Shown here: positions 1-10,363 of the stretch, piece by piece
Numbering within the stretch: position 1 is the stretch's first letter
Layout: each line of letters opens with the position of its first letter
From: Pseudarthrobacter defluvii
GTDB lineage: Bacteria; Actinomycetota; Actinomycetes; Actinomycetales; Micrococcaceae
Assembly: GCF_030816725.1 (NCBI RefSeq)
Contig: NZ_JAUSYG010000001.1
Location: 4,092,001-4,156,000 of the forward strand
Length of the DNA: 64,000 nt
Direction: 5' to 3'
The notes under the pieces: generated by a model
Told to the model about the DNA's origin: nothing
The model's input: only the letters and a program-made list of their open reading frames with translations
Database searches by the model: none
Program-made: the position numbers and the translations under genes

Positions 1-48
1 CCGGGCACCCGCCGTCGTTGTTCCAGGAAGTTGTGGCATCGTGGGGCT

Positions 49-1392
49 GTGAGTTCCGAGCCAGCACTGACGTCCCAGCTACTGTTCCATCCGCCCTGCG
101 GCCCCGTCAGCGGGTGGCGCGACGGCGACGTTGTCCGCGCCACCGGCATCCCCTACGCCAGGGCCCCGCGGTTCCAGCCGCCGGCACAGGTTCCGGACTG
201 GACCGCAGAATTTGCCGCCACGTCCCTCTCCCCCGCGTGCCCGCAGGCGCCGGTCCCGTTCCTCGACGCCGTACTGGGCACCAAATACGGCGAGCTTCCG
301 GGCAGCGAGGACTGCCAGAACCTTTCGATCACCATGCCCGCAGATGTGTTGGCGGACGAAAAACTGCCAGTGATGGTGTGGATCCACGGCGGCTCCTACA
401 CCACCGGATCCGGGGACCTTGCGATCTTCGACCCCGCCAGGCTGGTGGCCGAGAACCGGGTCATCGTGGTCTCTGTGACGTACCGGCTCGGCTTGTTCGG
501 TTTCCTGGCGACCCCTGCCGGACGTCCCGGCAACCTGGGGCTCCTGGACCAGCTCGAGGCGTTCCGCTGGGTACAGCGGAACATCGCTGCATTCGGCGGC
601 GACCCCGGCCACGTCACTGCATTCGGCCAGTCCGCCGGCGGTGATGCCATTGCCCACCTGATGGCCACACCCGAGGCACCAAACCTCTTCCGGCGCGCCA
701 TCATCCAGAGCGCGCCGCTGGGCATCACCCGGGGGCGGGCGAAGATGAACCACGCCATGGGCATTGCCGCCGAGTCGGTCACCGCGGAGACGCCCGCGAT
801 GGAAGTGGTGGAAATTGAGGAGCAGGTCACCCACGTGGCCAAAAAGTTCGGCATGTTGGCCGCCATGCCCTTTGGCACCCAGTACGGCCACGACCCCCTG
901 CCCGAAGAGTCCGGCATCGAGGCTGCCTGGAACCGGACTGCGCCGGCCATCGAGGTGCTGATCGGGCATACCTCGGAGGAGGCCCGGCTGTTCCTCCCAC
1001 GGAGTCCGCGCCTGATGCGCCTGGCCGGTGTTCCTGTGGTTGGGCCTGCCACGGTCCGGGCCATCGACTGGGTGGTCACCGAAACCGTGTATGGCCGCGC
1101 AACCCGCCGTTTCGCCCGCCGCCATGCGCAGGCCGGTGGACGGGCGCACCGCTACGTCCTGCACTGGCACGCACCCGGCAACATCTTCGGCGCTGCCCAC
1201 ACCGTGGACCTGCCCCTGCTGCTTGGCGACCGGAAGACCTGGGACGGCGTAGGACTGATCGCCGGCGCTGACTGGGAGTCCGCGGACATGACTGGCAGGG
1301 CGGTGAGGTCATTGTGGGCCCGTTTTGCCCGCGGGGATGACCTGGGTGAGGCTGGCGCCGTGAACGATGCCCTCCACTACCGGCGGGTCTGA
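49..1392 (+). CDS. Type B carboxylesterase (alpha/beta hydrolase)
   Basis: Hydrolyses carboxylic esters; probably cytoplasmic, since no signal peptide is visible. The nucleophile elbow GQSAGG places the catalytic Ser near residue 195. The oxyanion-hole motif HGGSY lies near residue 115. A His in the later stretch WHAPGNIFGAAH is the likely third triad member. At about 447 residues it is slightly shorter than the usual 490-500. The frame is open to the left window edge. A TTG at 31 and a GTG at 49 are both possible starts, and the true start could lie outside the window. I chose GTG 49 because the family-like sequence begins just after it. It is followed within 15 bases by the broken DUF429 gene on the same strand. 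Substrate unknown. Confidence 0.88.
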   Translation: MSSEPALTSQLLFHPPCGPVSGWRDGDVVRATGIPYARAPRFQPPAQVPDWTAEFAATSLSPACPQAPVPFLDAVLGTKYGELPGSEDCQNLSITMPADVLADEKLPVMVWIHGGSYTTGSGDLAIFDPARLVAENRVIVVSVTYRLGLFGFLATPAGRPGNLGLLDQLEAFRWVQRNIAAFGGDPGHVTAFGQSAGGDAIAHLMATPEAPNLFRRAIIQSAPLGITRGRAKMNHAMGIAAESVTAETPAMEVVEIEEQVTHVAKKFGMLAAMPFGTQYGHDPLPEESGIEAAWNRTAPAIEVLIGHTSEEARLFLPRSPRLMRLAGVPVVGPATVRAIDWVVTETVYGRATRRFARRHAQAGGRAHRYVLHWHAPGNIFGAAHTVDLPLLLGDRKTWDGVGLIAGADWESADMTGRAVRSLWARFARGDDLGEAGAVNDALHYRRV

Positions 1393-1402
1393 CAGGAAGC
1401 CC

Positions 1403-1884
1403 GTGAGAACCCTCGGCGTGGACCTGGCGGCCTCGACCAAGAAGACCGCCGTCGCGGTCGTTGAATGGAGCGATGACTGCGCCACGCTGACCCGTTTGGC
1501 CCTGGATGTAAGCGACCAGGAGATTGTGGACTTGTTCGGCACCTGCGACATGACCGGCGTCGACTGTCCCGTGGGCTGGCCCGACGCACTGATCCCCTTC
1601 CTGACCGGCCACCTGAATTCCGACGCCGGACCCGTCCTTGAGCACGACGGGAGCGCGGGCCGGAGGCTGCTTGCCTACAGGCGCCGTGGCTGGACCTGGG
1701 CGGTCACCGGGAGCGAATAGCCGCTTCAGACGACCTGTTCGACGCCGTGATCGCCTCGCTGACCGCCCGGGCCGTGGCCCGCCGTCGTACCCTCCTGCCG
1801 GACGCTGCCCACGCAGCAGCCGCCCGCAGCGAAGGCTGGATCCACCTGCCCTCCTGCGGCCTGGACGAGCTCCCGCTTCAGTAG
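1403..1884 (+). pseudogene. DUF429 domain protein, internally deleted and frameshifted
   Basis: The intact N-terminal part (RTLGVDLAAS, then CPVGWPDAL) is typical of DUF429 proteins, a putative nuclease-like RNase H fold family of unknown function. After LLAYRR, near base 1680, the frame shifts. From 1681 the neighbouring frame reads APWLDLGG, then ASDDLFDAVIASL, and ends EGWIHLP...DELPLQ at 1884, which is the family's usual C-terminus. About 80-100 residues normally between these blocks are missing. The original frame stops at 1720. GTG 1403 is preceded by AGGAAG at 4-base spacing. This is best read as a gene broken by an internal deletion, not a short functional protein. Confidence 0.8.
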
Positions 1885-1885
1885 G

Positions 1886-4324
1886 TCAGCCGCCCAGCTT
1901 CCAGTTCCGGATCTCCTCGGGGTCCTCGCCGTGGGTTCGGGTGTGTTCGCGGGCGCGGGCCCGGCGGTCCTGCAGGTCCTGGCGGAGGAGCGACTGCTTC
2001 TCGGCCAGACCGGGAACGCGGTCAATCGCGTCGATGGCCAGGGTGAAGCGGTCAATGCCGTTGAGCATGGCCATGTCGAACGGCGTGGTGGTGGTCCCCT
2101 CTTCCTTGTAACCGTGCACGTGCAGCCCCTGCTGGTTGGTCCGCCGGTACGCCAACCGGTGGATCAGCGCCGGGTAGCCGTGGTAGGCGAAGATGACGGG
2201 CTTGTCCGCGGTGAAAATCCCGTCGAAGTCATGGGCGGGGAGGCCGTGCGGGTGCTCGCTTTCATCCTGCAGCCGCATGAGGTCCACGACGTTGACCACC
2301 CGGACTTTGAGCCCCGGCGCACCGACGCGGAGCAGTTCGGCGGCCGCGACGGTCTCCACCGTGGGGACGTCACCGGCGCAGGCCAGGACGACGTCGGGCT
2401 CCTCGCCGGGTACCTCGGAGCCGGCGAACGTCCAGATCCCCAGGCCGCGGCGGCAGTGGTTGGCCGCGTCCCCGGGGCCAAGCCACGTGGGCGAGGGCTG
2501 CTTGCCGCTGACCACGATGTTCACGTAGTCCGTGGAGGCCAGGCAGTGCTCCATGACCGAGAGCAGGGTGTTGGCGTCCGGCGGCAGGTAGACCCGGATG
2601 ACCTCTGCCTTCTTGTTCACCGCGTGGTCAATGAACCCGGGATCCTGGTGTGAGAAACCGTTGTGGTCCTGCTGCCACACGTGCGATGACAGCAGGTAGT
2701 TCAGTGACGGCACCGGCTGGCGCCAAGGCAGTTTACGGGACACCTTCAGCCATTTGGCGTGCTGGTTGAACATGGAGTCGACAATGTGGACGAAGGCCTC
2801 GTAGCAGTTGAAGACCCCGTGGCGACCGGTGAGGAGATAGCCCTCCAGCCAGCCCTGGCACAGGTGCTCACTCAGAACCTCCATCACCCGGCCGGACCGT
2901 GCAAGGTGCTCGTCGACGTCGTCAATCCGGTACTGCCACACCTTGTCGGTGACCTCGTAGACGTTCTGCAGCCGGTTCGACGCCGTCTCGTCCGGCCCGA
3001 ACAGCCGGAAGTTCTCCATGTTCTGCGCGATGACGTCGCGCATCCAGGAGCCCAGCGTCACCATGGGGCTGACGCGCTCGACGCCGGCAGTTGGCACCTC
3101 GACGGCGTGGTCCCGGTAGGCGGGCATCTTCAGCGCGCGCCTCAGCACGCCGCCGTTGGCATGCGGCGTGGCACTCATGCGGAAATCACCGGTGGGCGCA
3201 CCTTCGGCGACGTCGGGGCGCAGCCGGCCATCGCCGTCGAACAGTTCGTTGGGCCGGTAGGACTCCAGCCACTCCTCAAGCTGCTTGAGGTGCTCGCCGT
3301 TGGTGTGGACCTCGGACAGCGGCACCTGGTGCGCACGCCACGTGCCCTCCACCTGCAGCCCGTCCACCGTGCGGGGTCCGGTCCAGCCCTTGGGGGAACG
3401 CAGGACGATCATCGGCCAGCGGTGCCCGCCCTCCCCCGCCTCTTCAGCGTCCGAATTCTGCCGGTGGGCGTCCTGGATGGCCTTGATATCGGCCAGGCAG
3501 CGGTCCAGGACCGCGGCGAAATCACGGTGCGCCTGCTCCGTGTTGTCCGGATCCGCCACTGCCACGAAGTACGGCTCGTGGCCGTAGCCGCGCAGCAGCT
3601 GCTCCAGCTGGTCCTGCGGCATGCGCGCCAAGACGGTGGGATTGGCGATCTTGTAGCCGTTCAGGTGCAGGATGGGCAGCACGGCGCCGTCCACGGCAGG
3701 GTCCAGGAAGTTGTGCGAGTGCCAACTGGCGGCCAGCGGCCCGGTTTCGGCCTCGCCGTCGCCAATCACGACGGCGGTCACCAGCTGGGGGTTGTCGAAC
3801 ACCGACCCGTAGGCGTGGGCCAGGGAGTACCCGAGTTCGCCGCCCTCGCTGATGGAGCCGGGGCTTTCCGGGGCCGCGTGGCTGGGGATGCCGCCCGGGT
3901 AGGAGAACTGCCGGAACAGTTCGGCCAGGCCTGCCTCGTCATTGCCCACGTGGCCATAGATTTCGGAGTAGGTTCCTTCCAGCCAGGCATTGGCGACGAC
4001 GGCGGGGCCGCCATGGCCGGGACCTGCAACAAAGAGCATCTCGAGGTTGTCGCGGCGGATTGCGCGGTTCAGGTGGGCATAGACGAAGTTCAGTCCCGGG
4101 GTGGTGCCCCAGTGGCCCAGCAGGCGGGACTTGGTGTCCTCCGCCTGCAGCGGTTCACGCAGCAGCGGGTTGGACCGGAGGTAGATCTGCCCCACCGAAA
4201 GGTAGTTGGCCGCCCGCCACCACTTGTCAACGAGCTCGAGATCCCTCTGTTCGATGCCTTCCTGCCGCACGTCCTCCTGCTGCATCGTGTTCTGCATTCC
4301 ATCGTGCCCAGTGCTGCCGGCCAT
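1886..4324 (-). CDS. xfp: Xylulose-5-phosphate/fructose-6-phosphate phosphoketolase
   Basis: A thiamine-diphosphate enzyme that splits xylulose 5-P or fructose 6-P with phosphate to acetyl phosphate plus glyceraldehyde 3-P or erythrose 4-P. The 812-residue length fits the family. Visible signatures are GPGHGGPA (near 100), [26 protein letters not shown], the ThDP-binding block [11 protein letters not shown] with NGYKI, and SHQDPGF in the pyrimidine domain. I chose ATG 4324 because GTGAGG sits just upstream and family similarity begins soon after. The reading frame continues to 4453, but that part is low-complexity and unlike the family. It is divergent from katE, with a 184-base intergenic region. 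The start could be one of the nearby Met codons (about 4330 or 4297). Confidence 0.95.
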   Translation of the reverse strand: MAGSTGHDGMQNTMQQEDVRQEGIEQRDLELVDKWWRAANYLSVGQIYLRSNPLLREPLQAEDTKSRLLGHWGTTPGLNFVYAHLNRAIRRDNLEMLFVAGPGHGGPAVVANAWLEGTYSEIYGHVGNDEAGLAELFRQFSYPGGIPSHAAPESPGSISEGGELGYSLAHAYGSVFDNPQLVTAVVIGDGEAETGPLAASWHSHNFLDPAVDGAVLPILHLNGYKIANPTVLARMPQDQLEQLLRGYGHEPYFVAVADPDNTEQAHRDFAAVLDRCLADIKAIQDAHRQNSDAEEAGEGGHRWPMIVLRSPKGWTGPRTVDGLQVEGTWRAHQVPLSEVHTNGEHLKQLEEWLESYRPNELFDGDGRLRPDVAEGAPTGDFRMSATPHANGGVLRRALKMPAYRDHAVEVPTAGVERVSPMVTLGSWMRDVIAQNMENFRLFGPDETASNRLQNVYEVTDKVWQYRIDDVDEHLARSGRVMEVLSEHLCQGWLEGYLLTGRHGVFNCYEAFVHIVDSMFNQHAKWLKVSRKLPWRQPVPSLNYLLSSHVWQQDHNGFSHQDPGFIDHAVNKKAEVIRVYLPPDANTLLSVMEHCLASTDYVNIVVSGKQPSPTWLGPGDAANHCRRGLGIWTFAGSEVPGEEPDVVLACAGDVPTVETVAAAELLRVGAPGLKVRVVNVVDLMRLQDESEHPHGLPAHDFDGIFTADKPVIFAYHGYPALIHRLAYRRTNQQGLHVHGYKEEGTTTTPFDMAMLNGIDRFTLAIDAIDRVPGLAEKQSLLRQDLQDRRARAREHTRTHGEDPEEIRNWKLGG

Positions 4325-4445
4325 AACCATCCTCACGTCGGGTGCCGCTGCAGGCGGCCGTTTCCCCATCGCAACAGATGGAGGGGCAGGGAGGCAACCC
4401 CCGCCGTCGGCCCTTGCCTTGTGGGCCTTGGGCCCCTGTAGGGTA

Positions 4446-4459
4446 CTAAGCAAGCTTAG
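4446..4459. promoter_or_regulatory. Palindrome CTAAGCAAGCTTAG in the xfp-katE intergenic region
   Basis: A perfect inverted repeat (TAAGC-AA-GCTTA core) lies 50 bases before the katE start. It directly follows GGGTAC at 4441, which resembles a sigma-B type -10 element but lacks a well-spaced -35. Similar palindromes precede three other stress-type loci in this window (17070, 54969, 60943). Likely a regulator binding site; the regulator is unknown. Confidence 0.5.
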
Positions 4460-4508
4460 CTTTCGCTGCGGCGGAAGCTGGGAACGTCAATTGTGGGGAG
4501 ATCGAGAC

Positions 4509-6740
4509 ATGCCAGCCGAAGACGACATTGTAATTCCCGGGGTTCCGTCCAGCGAGCCGCCGGCGCTCGAGGAGTCCACCACTCCGCGGGAGCCGTTGCC
4601 GCCAAAGCCCGACCAGCGCGGCCCCGAGGCCGTGTCCCCCACCGGCAGCCCTACCGGCGCGCCGGCCACAGCGCGCGCCCAGTCGGGCCAGTACCTGACC
4701 ACGGCCCAGGGCCTCCGGCTGCAGGATACGGACCATTCCCTGAAGGCCGGCGCGCGGGGCCCCATCCTGCTGCAGGACCACCACCTGCGCGAAAAGATCA
4801 CCCACTTTGACCACGAGCGGATCCCGGAGCGCGTTGTCCATGCGCGCGGAGCGGGCGCCCACGGCGTGTTCCGGTCCTACGGGACGGCTTCGAAGGTCAC
4901 GCGCGCCGGTTTCCTTGCCGCGGACGTCGAAACGCCCGTGTTTGTTCGGTTCTCCACCGTGCTCGGCTCCCGGGGGTCCGCGGACGCGGTGCGTGACACC
5001 CGCGGTTTCTCCACGAAGTTCTACACGGATGAGGGCACCTACGACCTGGTGGGGAACAACATTCCGGTGTTCTTCATCCAGGACGGCATCAAGTTCCCGG
5101 ACGTGGTCCACGCCGCCAAGCCCCATCCGGACCGGGAGATCCCGCAGGCCCAGAGCGCGCATGACACGTTTTGGGACTTCGTGTCGCTCCACACAGAGGC
5201 GCAGGCGCACACCATGTGGAACATGTCCGACCGCGGCATCCCCCGCTCCTACCGGACCATGGAGGGCTTCGGCGTCCATACCTTCCGCCTTGTCAACGCT
5301 GCAGGCGACACCACCCTGGTGAAGTTCCACTGGAAGCCGAAGCAGGGCGTGCACTCCCTGGTGTGGGAGGAAGCCCAGATCATCAACGGCATGGACCCGG
5401 ACTTCCACCGGCGCGATCTGGCGGACGCCATCGAGGCCGGCGCCTACCCGGAATGGGAACTGGGCATCCAGACCTTCCCGGACACGGAAGACCAGATGTT
5501 CGAAGGCATCGACCTGCTGGACCCCACCAAGTTCATCCCGGAGGAACTGGCCCCGGTGCAGCCCATCGGGCTCATGACGCTCAACGCGAACCCCACCAAC
5601 TTCTTCGCTGAGACCGAGCAGGTGGCGTTCCACCCGGGCCACCTGGTGCCGGGCATCGACGTCACCAATGATCCCCTGCTGCAGGTGCGGCTGTTCTCCT
5701 ACCTGGACACCCAGATCTCGCGCCTGGGCGGGCCCAACTTCGCGCAGATTCCCATCAACCGGCCGCACGCCCCGGTCAACGATATGCTCCGGGACGGCAT
5801 GCACCAGACGGCGGACCATGCAGGAGTTGCGCCCTACCGGCCCAATTCGCTGGACGGCGGCTGCCCGTTCCTGGCCGGGCAGGACGTGGGGGCGTTCGTG
5901 GACGTGCCGGAGGCGGTTGCGGAATCCATCAAGGAACGGCGCAACCCGGCCTCCTTCGATGACCACTTCAGCCAGGCCCGGTTGTTCTTCCGCAGCCTGA
6001 GCGCCGTGGAGCAGGACCATGTGATCCAGGCGTACACGTTCGAGCTCGGCAAGTGCTACGAAAGCGCGGTCCGCGAACGCCAGCTCCAGGCCCTGGCCAA
6101 CATCGACGCCGCACTGTGCGCCGCCGTCGCAGCCGGCCTGGGCATGCCCGCGCCGGAGGCCACCGAGCAGGTCGCGGACCGCGACCCCAGCCCGGCAGTG
6201 TCCCAGGTGGGCGAAACCTGGCCGGTTGCCGGCCGCGTGGTGGGCATCATTGCCGATTCCTCCAGCGACCTGGCCGAGGTGGAGGCCGCCCGCAAAGCGC
6301 TCGACGGCGAGGGCATGGTCCCGCTGGTCATCGCACCAACCGGGGGCGTGCTTTCCTCCGACGGGCTTTCGGTGACGGTCCAACGGACCTTCCTCACTGC
6401 ACGGTCCACCGAGTTCGACGCGCTGATCGTGGCCGGAGGCAAGCAGCCCGGGCCCGACGCCTCCGCCGGGCGCGACGCCAAGGCCGGGGAGCCGGTTAAC
6501 GCCCCCGATCCGCGGGTCGCCCTCATGCTCTCCGAGGCGTACCGCCACGCCAAGGCCATTGGCGTGTGGGGCTCCGGTTCAGCAGTTCTTGAGGCGATCG
6601 GCATCCAGCAGGAAACGGTTGGCGTTGCTGCCGGCAGCGATGCAGCCTCGGTGACCGCCGAGGTTTCCAGGCTGCTCGCCGCGCACCGCGCCTGGGACCG
6701 GTTCCCGGCCACCGGGGCGGCCGTCTCCGTGGAGCAGTAG
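4509..6740 (+). CDS. katE: Large-subunit (clade 2, HPII-type) catalase
   Basis: Heme catalase that dismutates hydrogen peroxide. Its 743 residues match the large-subunit class. After a Pro-rich N-terminal arm, the core begins with ARGPILLQD. The catalytic His is in [12 protein letters not shown], the distal Asn in [12 protein letters not shown], and the heme-ligand Tyr in RLFSYLDTQ. The C-terminal 150 residues form the class I amidotransferase/DJ-1-like domain of HPII enzymes ([24 protein letters not shown]). ATG 4509 follows GGGGAG at suitable spacing. The gene is monocistronic: a strong hairpin follows it, and it diverges from xfp. Oxidative or stationary-phase control is likely. Confidence 0.95.
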   Translation: MPAEDDIVIPGVPSSEPPALEESTTPREPLPPKPDQRGPEAVSPTGSPTGAPATARAQSGQYLTTAQGLRLQDTDHSLKAGARGPILLQDHHLREKITHFDHERIPERVVHARGAGAHGVFRSYGTASKVTRAGFLAADVETPVFVRFSTVLGSRGSADAVRDTRGFSTKFYTDEGTYDLVGNNIPVFFIQDGIKFPDVVHAAKPHPDREIPQAQSAHDTFWDFVSLHTEAQAHTMWNMSDRGIPRSYRTMEGFGVHTFRLVNAAGDTTLVKFHWKPKQGVHSLVWEEAQIINGMDPDFHRRDLADAIEAGAYPEWELGIQTFPDTEDQMFEGIDLLDPTKFIPEELAPVQPIGLMTLNANPTNFFAETEQVAFHPGHLVPGIDVTNDPLLQVRLFSYLDTQISRLGGPNFAQIPINRPHAPVNDMLRDGMHQTADHAGVAPYRPNSLDGGCPFLAGQDVGAFVDVPEAVAESIKERRNPASFDDHFSQARLFFRSLSAVEQDHVIQAYTFELGKCYESAVRERQLQALANIDAALCAAVAAGLGMPAPEATEQVADRDPSPAVSQVGETWPVAGRVVGIIADSSSDLAEVEAARKALDGEGMVPLVIAPTGGVLSSDGLSVTVQRTFLTARSTEFDALIVAGGKQPGPDASAGRDAKAGEPVNAPDPRVALMLSEAYRHAKAIGVWGSGSAVLEAIGIQQETVGVAAGSDAASVTAEVSRLLAAHRAWDRFPATGAAVSVEQ

Positions 6741-6776
6741 GCCGCGCTCACCGCTTCATCCGCCGCTTTTATCGCT

Positions 6777-6808
6777 GGGGGCCCGCGTCACACTTGATGC
6801 GGGCCCCC
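6777..6808 (+). terminator. Hairpin terminator after katE
   Basis: Perfect 10-base arms GGGGGCCCGC and GCGGGCCCCC with a 12-base loop lie 36 bases after the katE stop. There is only a weak T tract. This is the usual form of an actinobacterial intrinsic terminator. Confidence 0.75.
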
Positions 6809-6893
6809 CGCGTTTCCCGCTGTGAAGCGCCGGGTGACGGTTGGCAAAACCACCCGTTTCGCAATTCCTACTTCCGGGTAATGTGGACCCAGA

Positions 6894-7493
6894 ATGTACA
6901 CCCTCACCATCAACCAGACGGACAGCCGGCGCGACGGCGACCAGGTGCCGCAGCTGCTCAAGGCGCTGCGGCACATTCCCGCGCGCCTGGACTTCGACCG
7001 GTCGGTGGAGGACGAGGTCCAGGGGATTGTCGAGTGCCCGCATCAGACGGTGGACGCCGCCCTCATCGCTCTTCGCAGCGGGCACTGGTACGTGGGCATT
7101 GGCGCCGGACCGGTGGACGAGCCGCTCCCCAACCAAATCAAGGACGCATCCGGACACGGGCTGGTCTATGCGCGCCGTGCCGTGGACCGGCTCCGCAGGA
7201 GCAAGGAGCGGGTGCCGGTTGCGGTGGAGGGGCCGCTGGTTGATGTTGCCCATGACGCCGAAGCCATCCTGCGGCTGCTGGGCCACATCGTGCGGGACCG
7301 CTCAGGCGCGGAATGGCGCGTGCTGGACCTGTTGACCCCTGGAGTCCGAGGCCAGCAGAAGGCCGTGGCGCAGGAACTGGGCATCACTACCCAGGCCGTC
7401 AGCAAAGCGGTGGCACGGGCGCAGTGGAATGAAGAACATGCTGCCCGGCCAGCAGCTGCCCGGCTGCTGGCGCTGATCCTCGCGGTGGACTGA
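6894..7493 (+). CDS. Unknown protein with C-terminal helix-turn-helix
   Basis: I do not recognise a named family with certainty; the layout resembles SatD-like proteins found in actinobacteria. The 199-residue protein has an N-terminal alpha/beta region with no catalytic motif that I can identify. Near residues 153-175, GQQKAVAQELGITTQAVSKAV is a clear helix-turn-helix of the MarR/sigma-like type, so DNA binding is probable. No Shine-Dalgarno sequence precedes ATG 6894. A TAATGT hexamer lies 9 bases upstream, so the message may have a very short leader. It stands alone between the katE terminator and the oppositely oriented phosphatase. Its targets are unknown. Confidence 0.75.
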   Translation: MYTLTINQTDSRRDGDQVPQLLKALRHIPARLDFDRSVEDEVQGIVECPHQTVDAALIALRSGHWYVGIGAGPVDEPLPNQIKDASGHGLVYARRAVDRLRRSKERVPVAVEGPLVDVAHDAEAILRLLGHIVRDRSGAEWRVLDLLTPGVRGQQKAVAQELGITTQAVSKAVARAQWNEEHAARPAAARLLALILAVD

Positions 7494-7542
7494 CCGCCGC
7501 AGCCGCGTCCCGCCGTCGTCCGTTACCTTCGCGGCCCTGGGC

Positions 7543-8127
7543 CTAGCTCCCGGTGGCCGCCATGACCAGCTCGCCGTTGAAGTACTCCAGCTTCCAGCCG
7601 TCCACCGCGTGGTGGTGCGCCAGGTTGAGTGCCGCGTTGTCCACGCTTGCCAGGGTCTGTCCGATGGCGCGGCTGAGGCTGACCCGCAGCAGGGTCCCGT
7701 GGGTGACCACCAGGAGCCGCTGCCCCCGGAACTCCTCCGCCAGGGCTTCCAGCGCCGCGAGGCCACGGCCGGCGGCCTCTTCTTCGCTCTCCGCACCCTT
7801 GAACCCGCCGGGCACGCGAAGCGCGTCCAGTTCGGGGCCTGCCTGCATCCCCTCGGCCGGGCCGAAACTGCGCTCGGTGAGTTCCGGGACGCGGCGGGAC
7901 ACTTTGAGCCCGAGCCCTTCGGCGATGAGGTCTGCCGTTTCAGCGGCGCGGCTCAGCGGCGAGGAGACGATGGCGTCCCATTCGTAAGGGGCAAGGACGG
8001 CGACGGCGTCCCGCGCCTGGCCGCGTCCGACGTCGTTCAGGGGGATGTCCGTCGCACCCTGCAGCCGGCGCTCGGCGTTCCAGTCGGTCTGGCCATGGCG
8101 GACGAGGGCGAACGTCGTAAGGGTCAT
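7543..8127 (-). CDS. Histidine phosphatase family protein (phosphoglycerate mutase-like)
   Basis: Broad-specificity phosphatase of the histidine phosphatase (PGAM) superfamily, 194 residues. The phospho-acceptor motif RHGQTDWN lies near residue 10 and an Arg at the expected SSPLSRAAETA. The acid residue is in the TERSFG region, and the second His is in VVTHGTLLR near residue 145. This length and motif set fit small phosphatases of the CobC/GpmB type rather than the glycolytic dPGM. A HAD phosphatase ends up in the same direction just upstream (66-base gap), so the two may be co-transcribed. Substrate cannot be told from the sequence. Confidence 0.9.
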   Translation of the reverse strand: MTLTTFALVRHGQTDWNAERRLQGATDIPLNDVGRGQARDAVAVLAPYEWDAIVSSPLSRAAETADLIAEGLGLKVSRRVPELTERSFGPAEGMQAGPELDALRVPGGFKGAESEEEAAGRGLAALEALAEEFRGQRLLVVTHGTLLRVSLSRAIGQTLASVDNAALNLAHHHAVDGWKLEYFNGELVMAATGS

Positions 8128-8193
8128 GCCCCTATTCTGCCTTGACTGCGGGCCCGTACTGGAATCGCGGCAGCGGGCTACGCCGTGGGTGCC

Positions 8194-9081
8194 TTAGAGG
8201 AGGCTGCGCAGCACGTGGGCGGCGCCGTCGTCGTGCACTGAGTGGGTGACCTCGTTGGCTGCGGCGACCACTTCTGCGGGGGCCTGCCCCATGGCCACGC
8301 CGCGCCCAGCCCAGGTGAGCATCTCGATGTCGTTCCGGCCATCGCCCACCGCAACCGTGAGGTGCTGCTCGACACCAAGCCGGACCCGGAGGTTTTCCAG
8401 AGCGCTGGCCTTGGTCACCCCTGCTGCGGCGATGTCCAGCCACGCGGTCCAGCCCACGGAGTAGGTCACTCCCGCGAGGCCCACGTGGTTGATGGCTTCG
8501 GTGAACTCCTCCGGAGTGTTCTCGGTGCTGAACACCACCACGCGGACTGCGGTGGACTCCAGCATGGTGTGGAAGTCAACGCCCACCGCCTCCACGCCAA
8601 AGCTGGCATCCTGGAACCGCTCGGTGGACAGGAAGTTCCCGTCGGCATCCTCCAGCGCGTACTTGGCGGACGGGAGGCGTTCCCGGAGTGCACGCAGGGC
8701 CGGGGCCGGATCAAACGTGGCCTTGTGGATCACCTCGTAGCCGTTTTCCAGTTCCGGGTGGAGCCGGAGGGTCACCCCGCCGTTGCAGCAGACGGCATAC
8801 CCGCGCTCGATGCCGATTTTTTCGATGATGGGAAGCGTGGCATTCAGGGAACGGCCGGTGGCGATCATCACCTCGTGCCCGGCGGCCACCACGGCCTGCG
8901 CCGCTTCCCGCACTCCGGGGGACATGTGGCCGTCATGGTTCACCAAGGTGCCGTCCACGTCCAGTGCGACCATGAATTTCTGGTCAATTGCGGCGAACTC
9001 GATGTGGTTCAGGGAGTTGTTCTCGTTGTTCTCTCGCCGGTCATCGTTGCCGGCGACTGAGGTTTCAGTCAACGTTGTCAT
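8194..9081 (-). CDS. HAD hydrolase, Cof/IIB subfamily
   Basis: Predicted Mg-dependent sugar- or nucleotide-phosphate phosphatase. HAD motif I is MVALDVDGTL near residue 37. Motif II is IATGRS. The conserved Lys is in the TKASAL region, and motif IV is VGDGRNDIEML. The alpha/beta C2B-type cap sits between motifs II and III. The N-terminus is uncertain: the frame is open to 9168, and ATG codons at 9087 and 9081 both lack a clear Shine-Dalgarno site. I chose 9081 (MTTLTETSV) because the more upstream part is low-complexity. A second Cof-type enzyme is at 62672. Confidence 0.88.
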   Translation of the reverse strand: MTTLTETSVAGNDDRRENNENNSLNHIEFAAIDQKFMVALDVDGTLVNHDGHMSPGVREAAQAVVAAGHEVMIATGRSLNATLPIIEKIGIERGYAVCCNGGVTLRLHPELENGYEVIHKATFDPAPALRALRERLPSAKYALEDADGNFLSTERFQDASFGVEAVGVDFHTMLESTAVRVVVFSTENTPEEFTEAINHVGLAGVTYSVGWTAWLDIAAAGVTKASALENLRVRLGVEQHLTVAVGDGRNDIEMLTWAGRGVAMGQAPAEVVAAANEVTHSVHDDGAAHVLRSLL

Positions 9082-9215
9082 CCACATAGTGAACCAGACG
9101 TCACTGACAGGCGCTAGGACGCGGGCCACAGGTTTATTGAACTGTTGATTAACACGGCGGGTTTCCACAGCCGTCCGAAATCGTCAGTCCGAACCGTGTT
9201 CGCACATCCGCCCCT

Positions 9216-10277
9216 TCAGAGTTCTGATTCGCGAACAAGCCTCTGCCCCTCGGGCAAAGGTACCTCCGAGCCCGGGCGGAGTCCGGCCGCCAGAAGCTTC
9301 CACCTCAGCCGGCTGGGGTCCGTCAGATCGGCCCACCGCCACCTCACGAAGCCGTGCCCGAGCGCGCGAATCCGGTCCTCGCGGAGCTTTTCCCGGTACA
9401 CCGCCTCCTCCGCGGTGTAGCCGCCGCGAAGGCCGTCCTGCACATACTTGCCCTTACCGTCGAACTCCCCGACCACACGCTGCCGAGGCCACCAGAAGTC
9501 GCTCCTGCCGATAAAGCCTGCACGGTCACTGAAGACGTGCTGGAGTACAGGCTGCTCGAACCCCAGAAGCACAAACACGGCCCGGCTGTAGGACTCCCCT
9601 ACCGATTCCGACAGTGGGCTGGCGAGGGCAGCAACCATCTCCGCCCGGCTCCGGGCCGCTGCGGAAGGAAGAGCGGCTATGCCGGCTGCCATTCCTGAGA
9701 CCGAAAACAACGACCCGCCTGGTCCCAGAATGCCGTCCGTTACGAGTCTGCGGGCCGCTCCATCCGCAAGCACCAGCGCCTGGTCCAACTTCGCTGAGCC
9801 AAGTACGTCCACTGTCGTGCGGATGAGCCCGGAACAAAGGAACTCCCCATGCCGGACAGGTTCAAACCGCGGCACGAGCCGGTACCTGAGCGAATAGGAT
9901 CGCGTCTTGCGCACCTCCTGCGCGGTTCCGTCCCCACCCAGGACCAACAGGGGCGACTTACGGACACCGCTGCGGCCGGGGAGGTCTGTGGCCAGCTCAA
10001 CGCAGGGCGGCGTGCCGAGCGTGGGCAACCCGCTGGCAACGGCTGCCGTTTGCCCGCACAGCTCTGCACCCTTGACCGACCGGGCGATCGCCGTCGTAGT
10101 CCACGCAAAGCGCTGCGAGGGGCGCGCCTGCAGCCAGTCCTCGGTGCGCACGTAGAAGCCACGCCGGATCCGGACGAGCTGCCCTGCCTTGAAGGAACGG
10201 TGGATAGCGTCGGTGGTGACTCCCGTACGGAGGACGGCGGCAGTATCGATCAGTCCGGGCGGTATCTCCATTCCCAC
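9216..10277 (-). CDS. AbiEi-like antitoxin-domain protein with C-terminal nuclease-like region, orphan
   Basis: The N-terminal 60-70 residues (GVTTDAIHRSFKAGQLVRIRRGFYV) match the winged-helix AbiEi/type IV antitoxin domain. The C-terminal part (VVGEFDGKGKY, then VYREKLREDRIRALGHGFVRW) resembles the Vsr/DUF559-like PD-(D/E)xK fold, with D and E/K spacing suited to a nuclease remnant. No AbiEii toxin gene is adjacent. Proteins of this layout are common orphans in Arthrobacter and relatives; their function is unproven. The start may be GTG 10277 or ATG 10271. The gene lies downstream of serS on the same strand and is flanked by repeated TGTTCGC motif copies (see repeats). Confidence 0.72.
   Translation of the reverse strand: MGMEIPPGLIDTAAVLRTGVTTDAIHRSFKAGQLVRIRRGFYVRTEDWLQARPSQRFAWTTTAIARSVKGAELCGQTAAVASGLPTLGTPPCVELATDLPGRSGVRKSPLLVLGGDGTAQEVRKTRSYSLRYRLVPRFEPVRHGEFLCSGLIRTTVDVLGSAKLDQALVLADGAARRLVTDGILGPGGSLFSVSGMAAGIAALPSAAARSRAEMVAALASPLSESVGESYSRAVFVLLGFEQPVLQHVFSDRAGFIGRSDFWWPRQRVVGEFDGKGKYVQDGLRGGYTAEEAVYREKLREDRIRALGHGFVRWRWADLTDPSRLRWKLLAAGLRPGSEVPLPEGQRLVRESEL
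9221..9245. repeat. Direct repeat copy overlapping the 3' end of the AbiEi-like gene
   Basis: These 25 bases match 10388-10412 at 22 positions, in the same orientation. They encode the last residues RLVRESE of the gene. The copy 1.17 kb away would encode RLVRGSE in the same strand and frame sense. A facing TGTTCGC at 9197-9203 pairs with GCGAACA at 9231-9237. Confidence 0.65.
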
Positions 10278-10363
10278 AGCCTGCAGCCCGGGCGCCCGCG
10301 AAAGCTCCCGTAAACACGCCTATGTGGATAGCCTCTGGGATGGGCCCAGAAGACTCCTGAACC

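Noticed and set aside
2759..6548. Long open frames opposite xfp (2759-4441 plus) and katE (4446-6548 minus).
   Set aside because: They are Arg/Val/Gly-rich shadows created by GC-biased third positions; xfp and katE match known families on the other strands.
9216..10277. Complete AbiE toxin-antitoxin system.
   Set aside because: No nucleotidyltransferase toxin (AbiEii) gene flanks the AbiEi-like gene.
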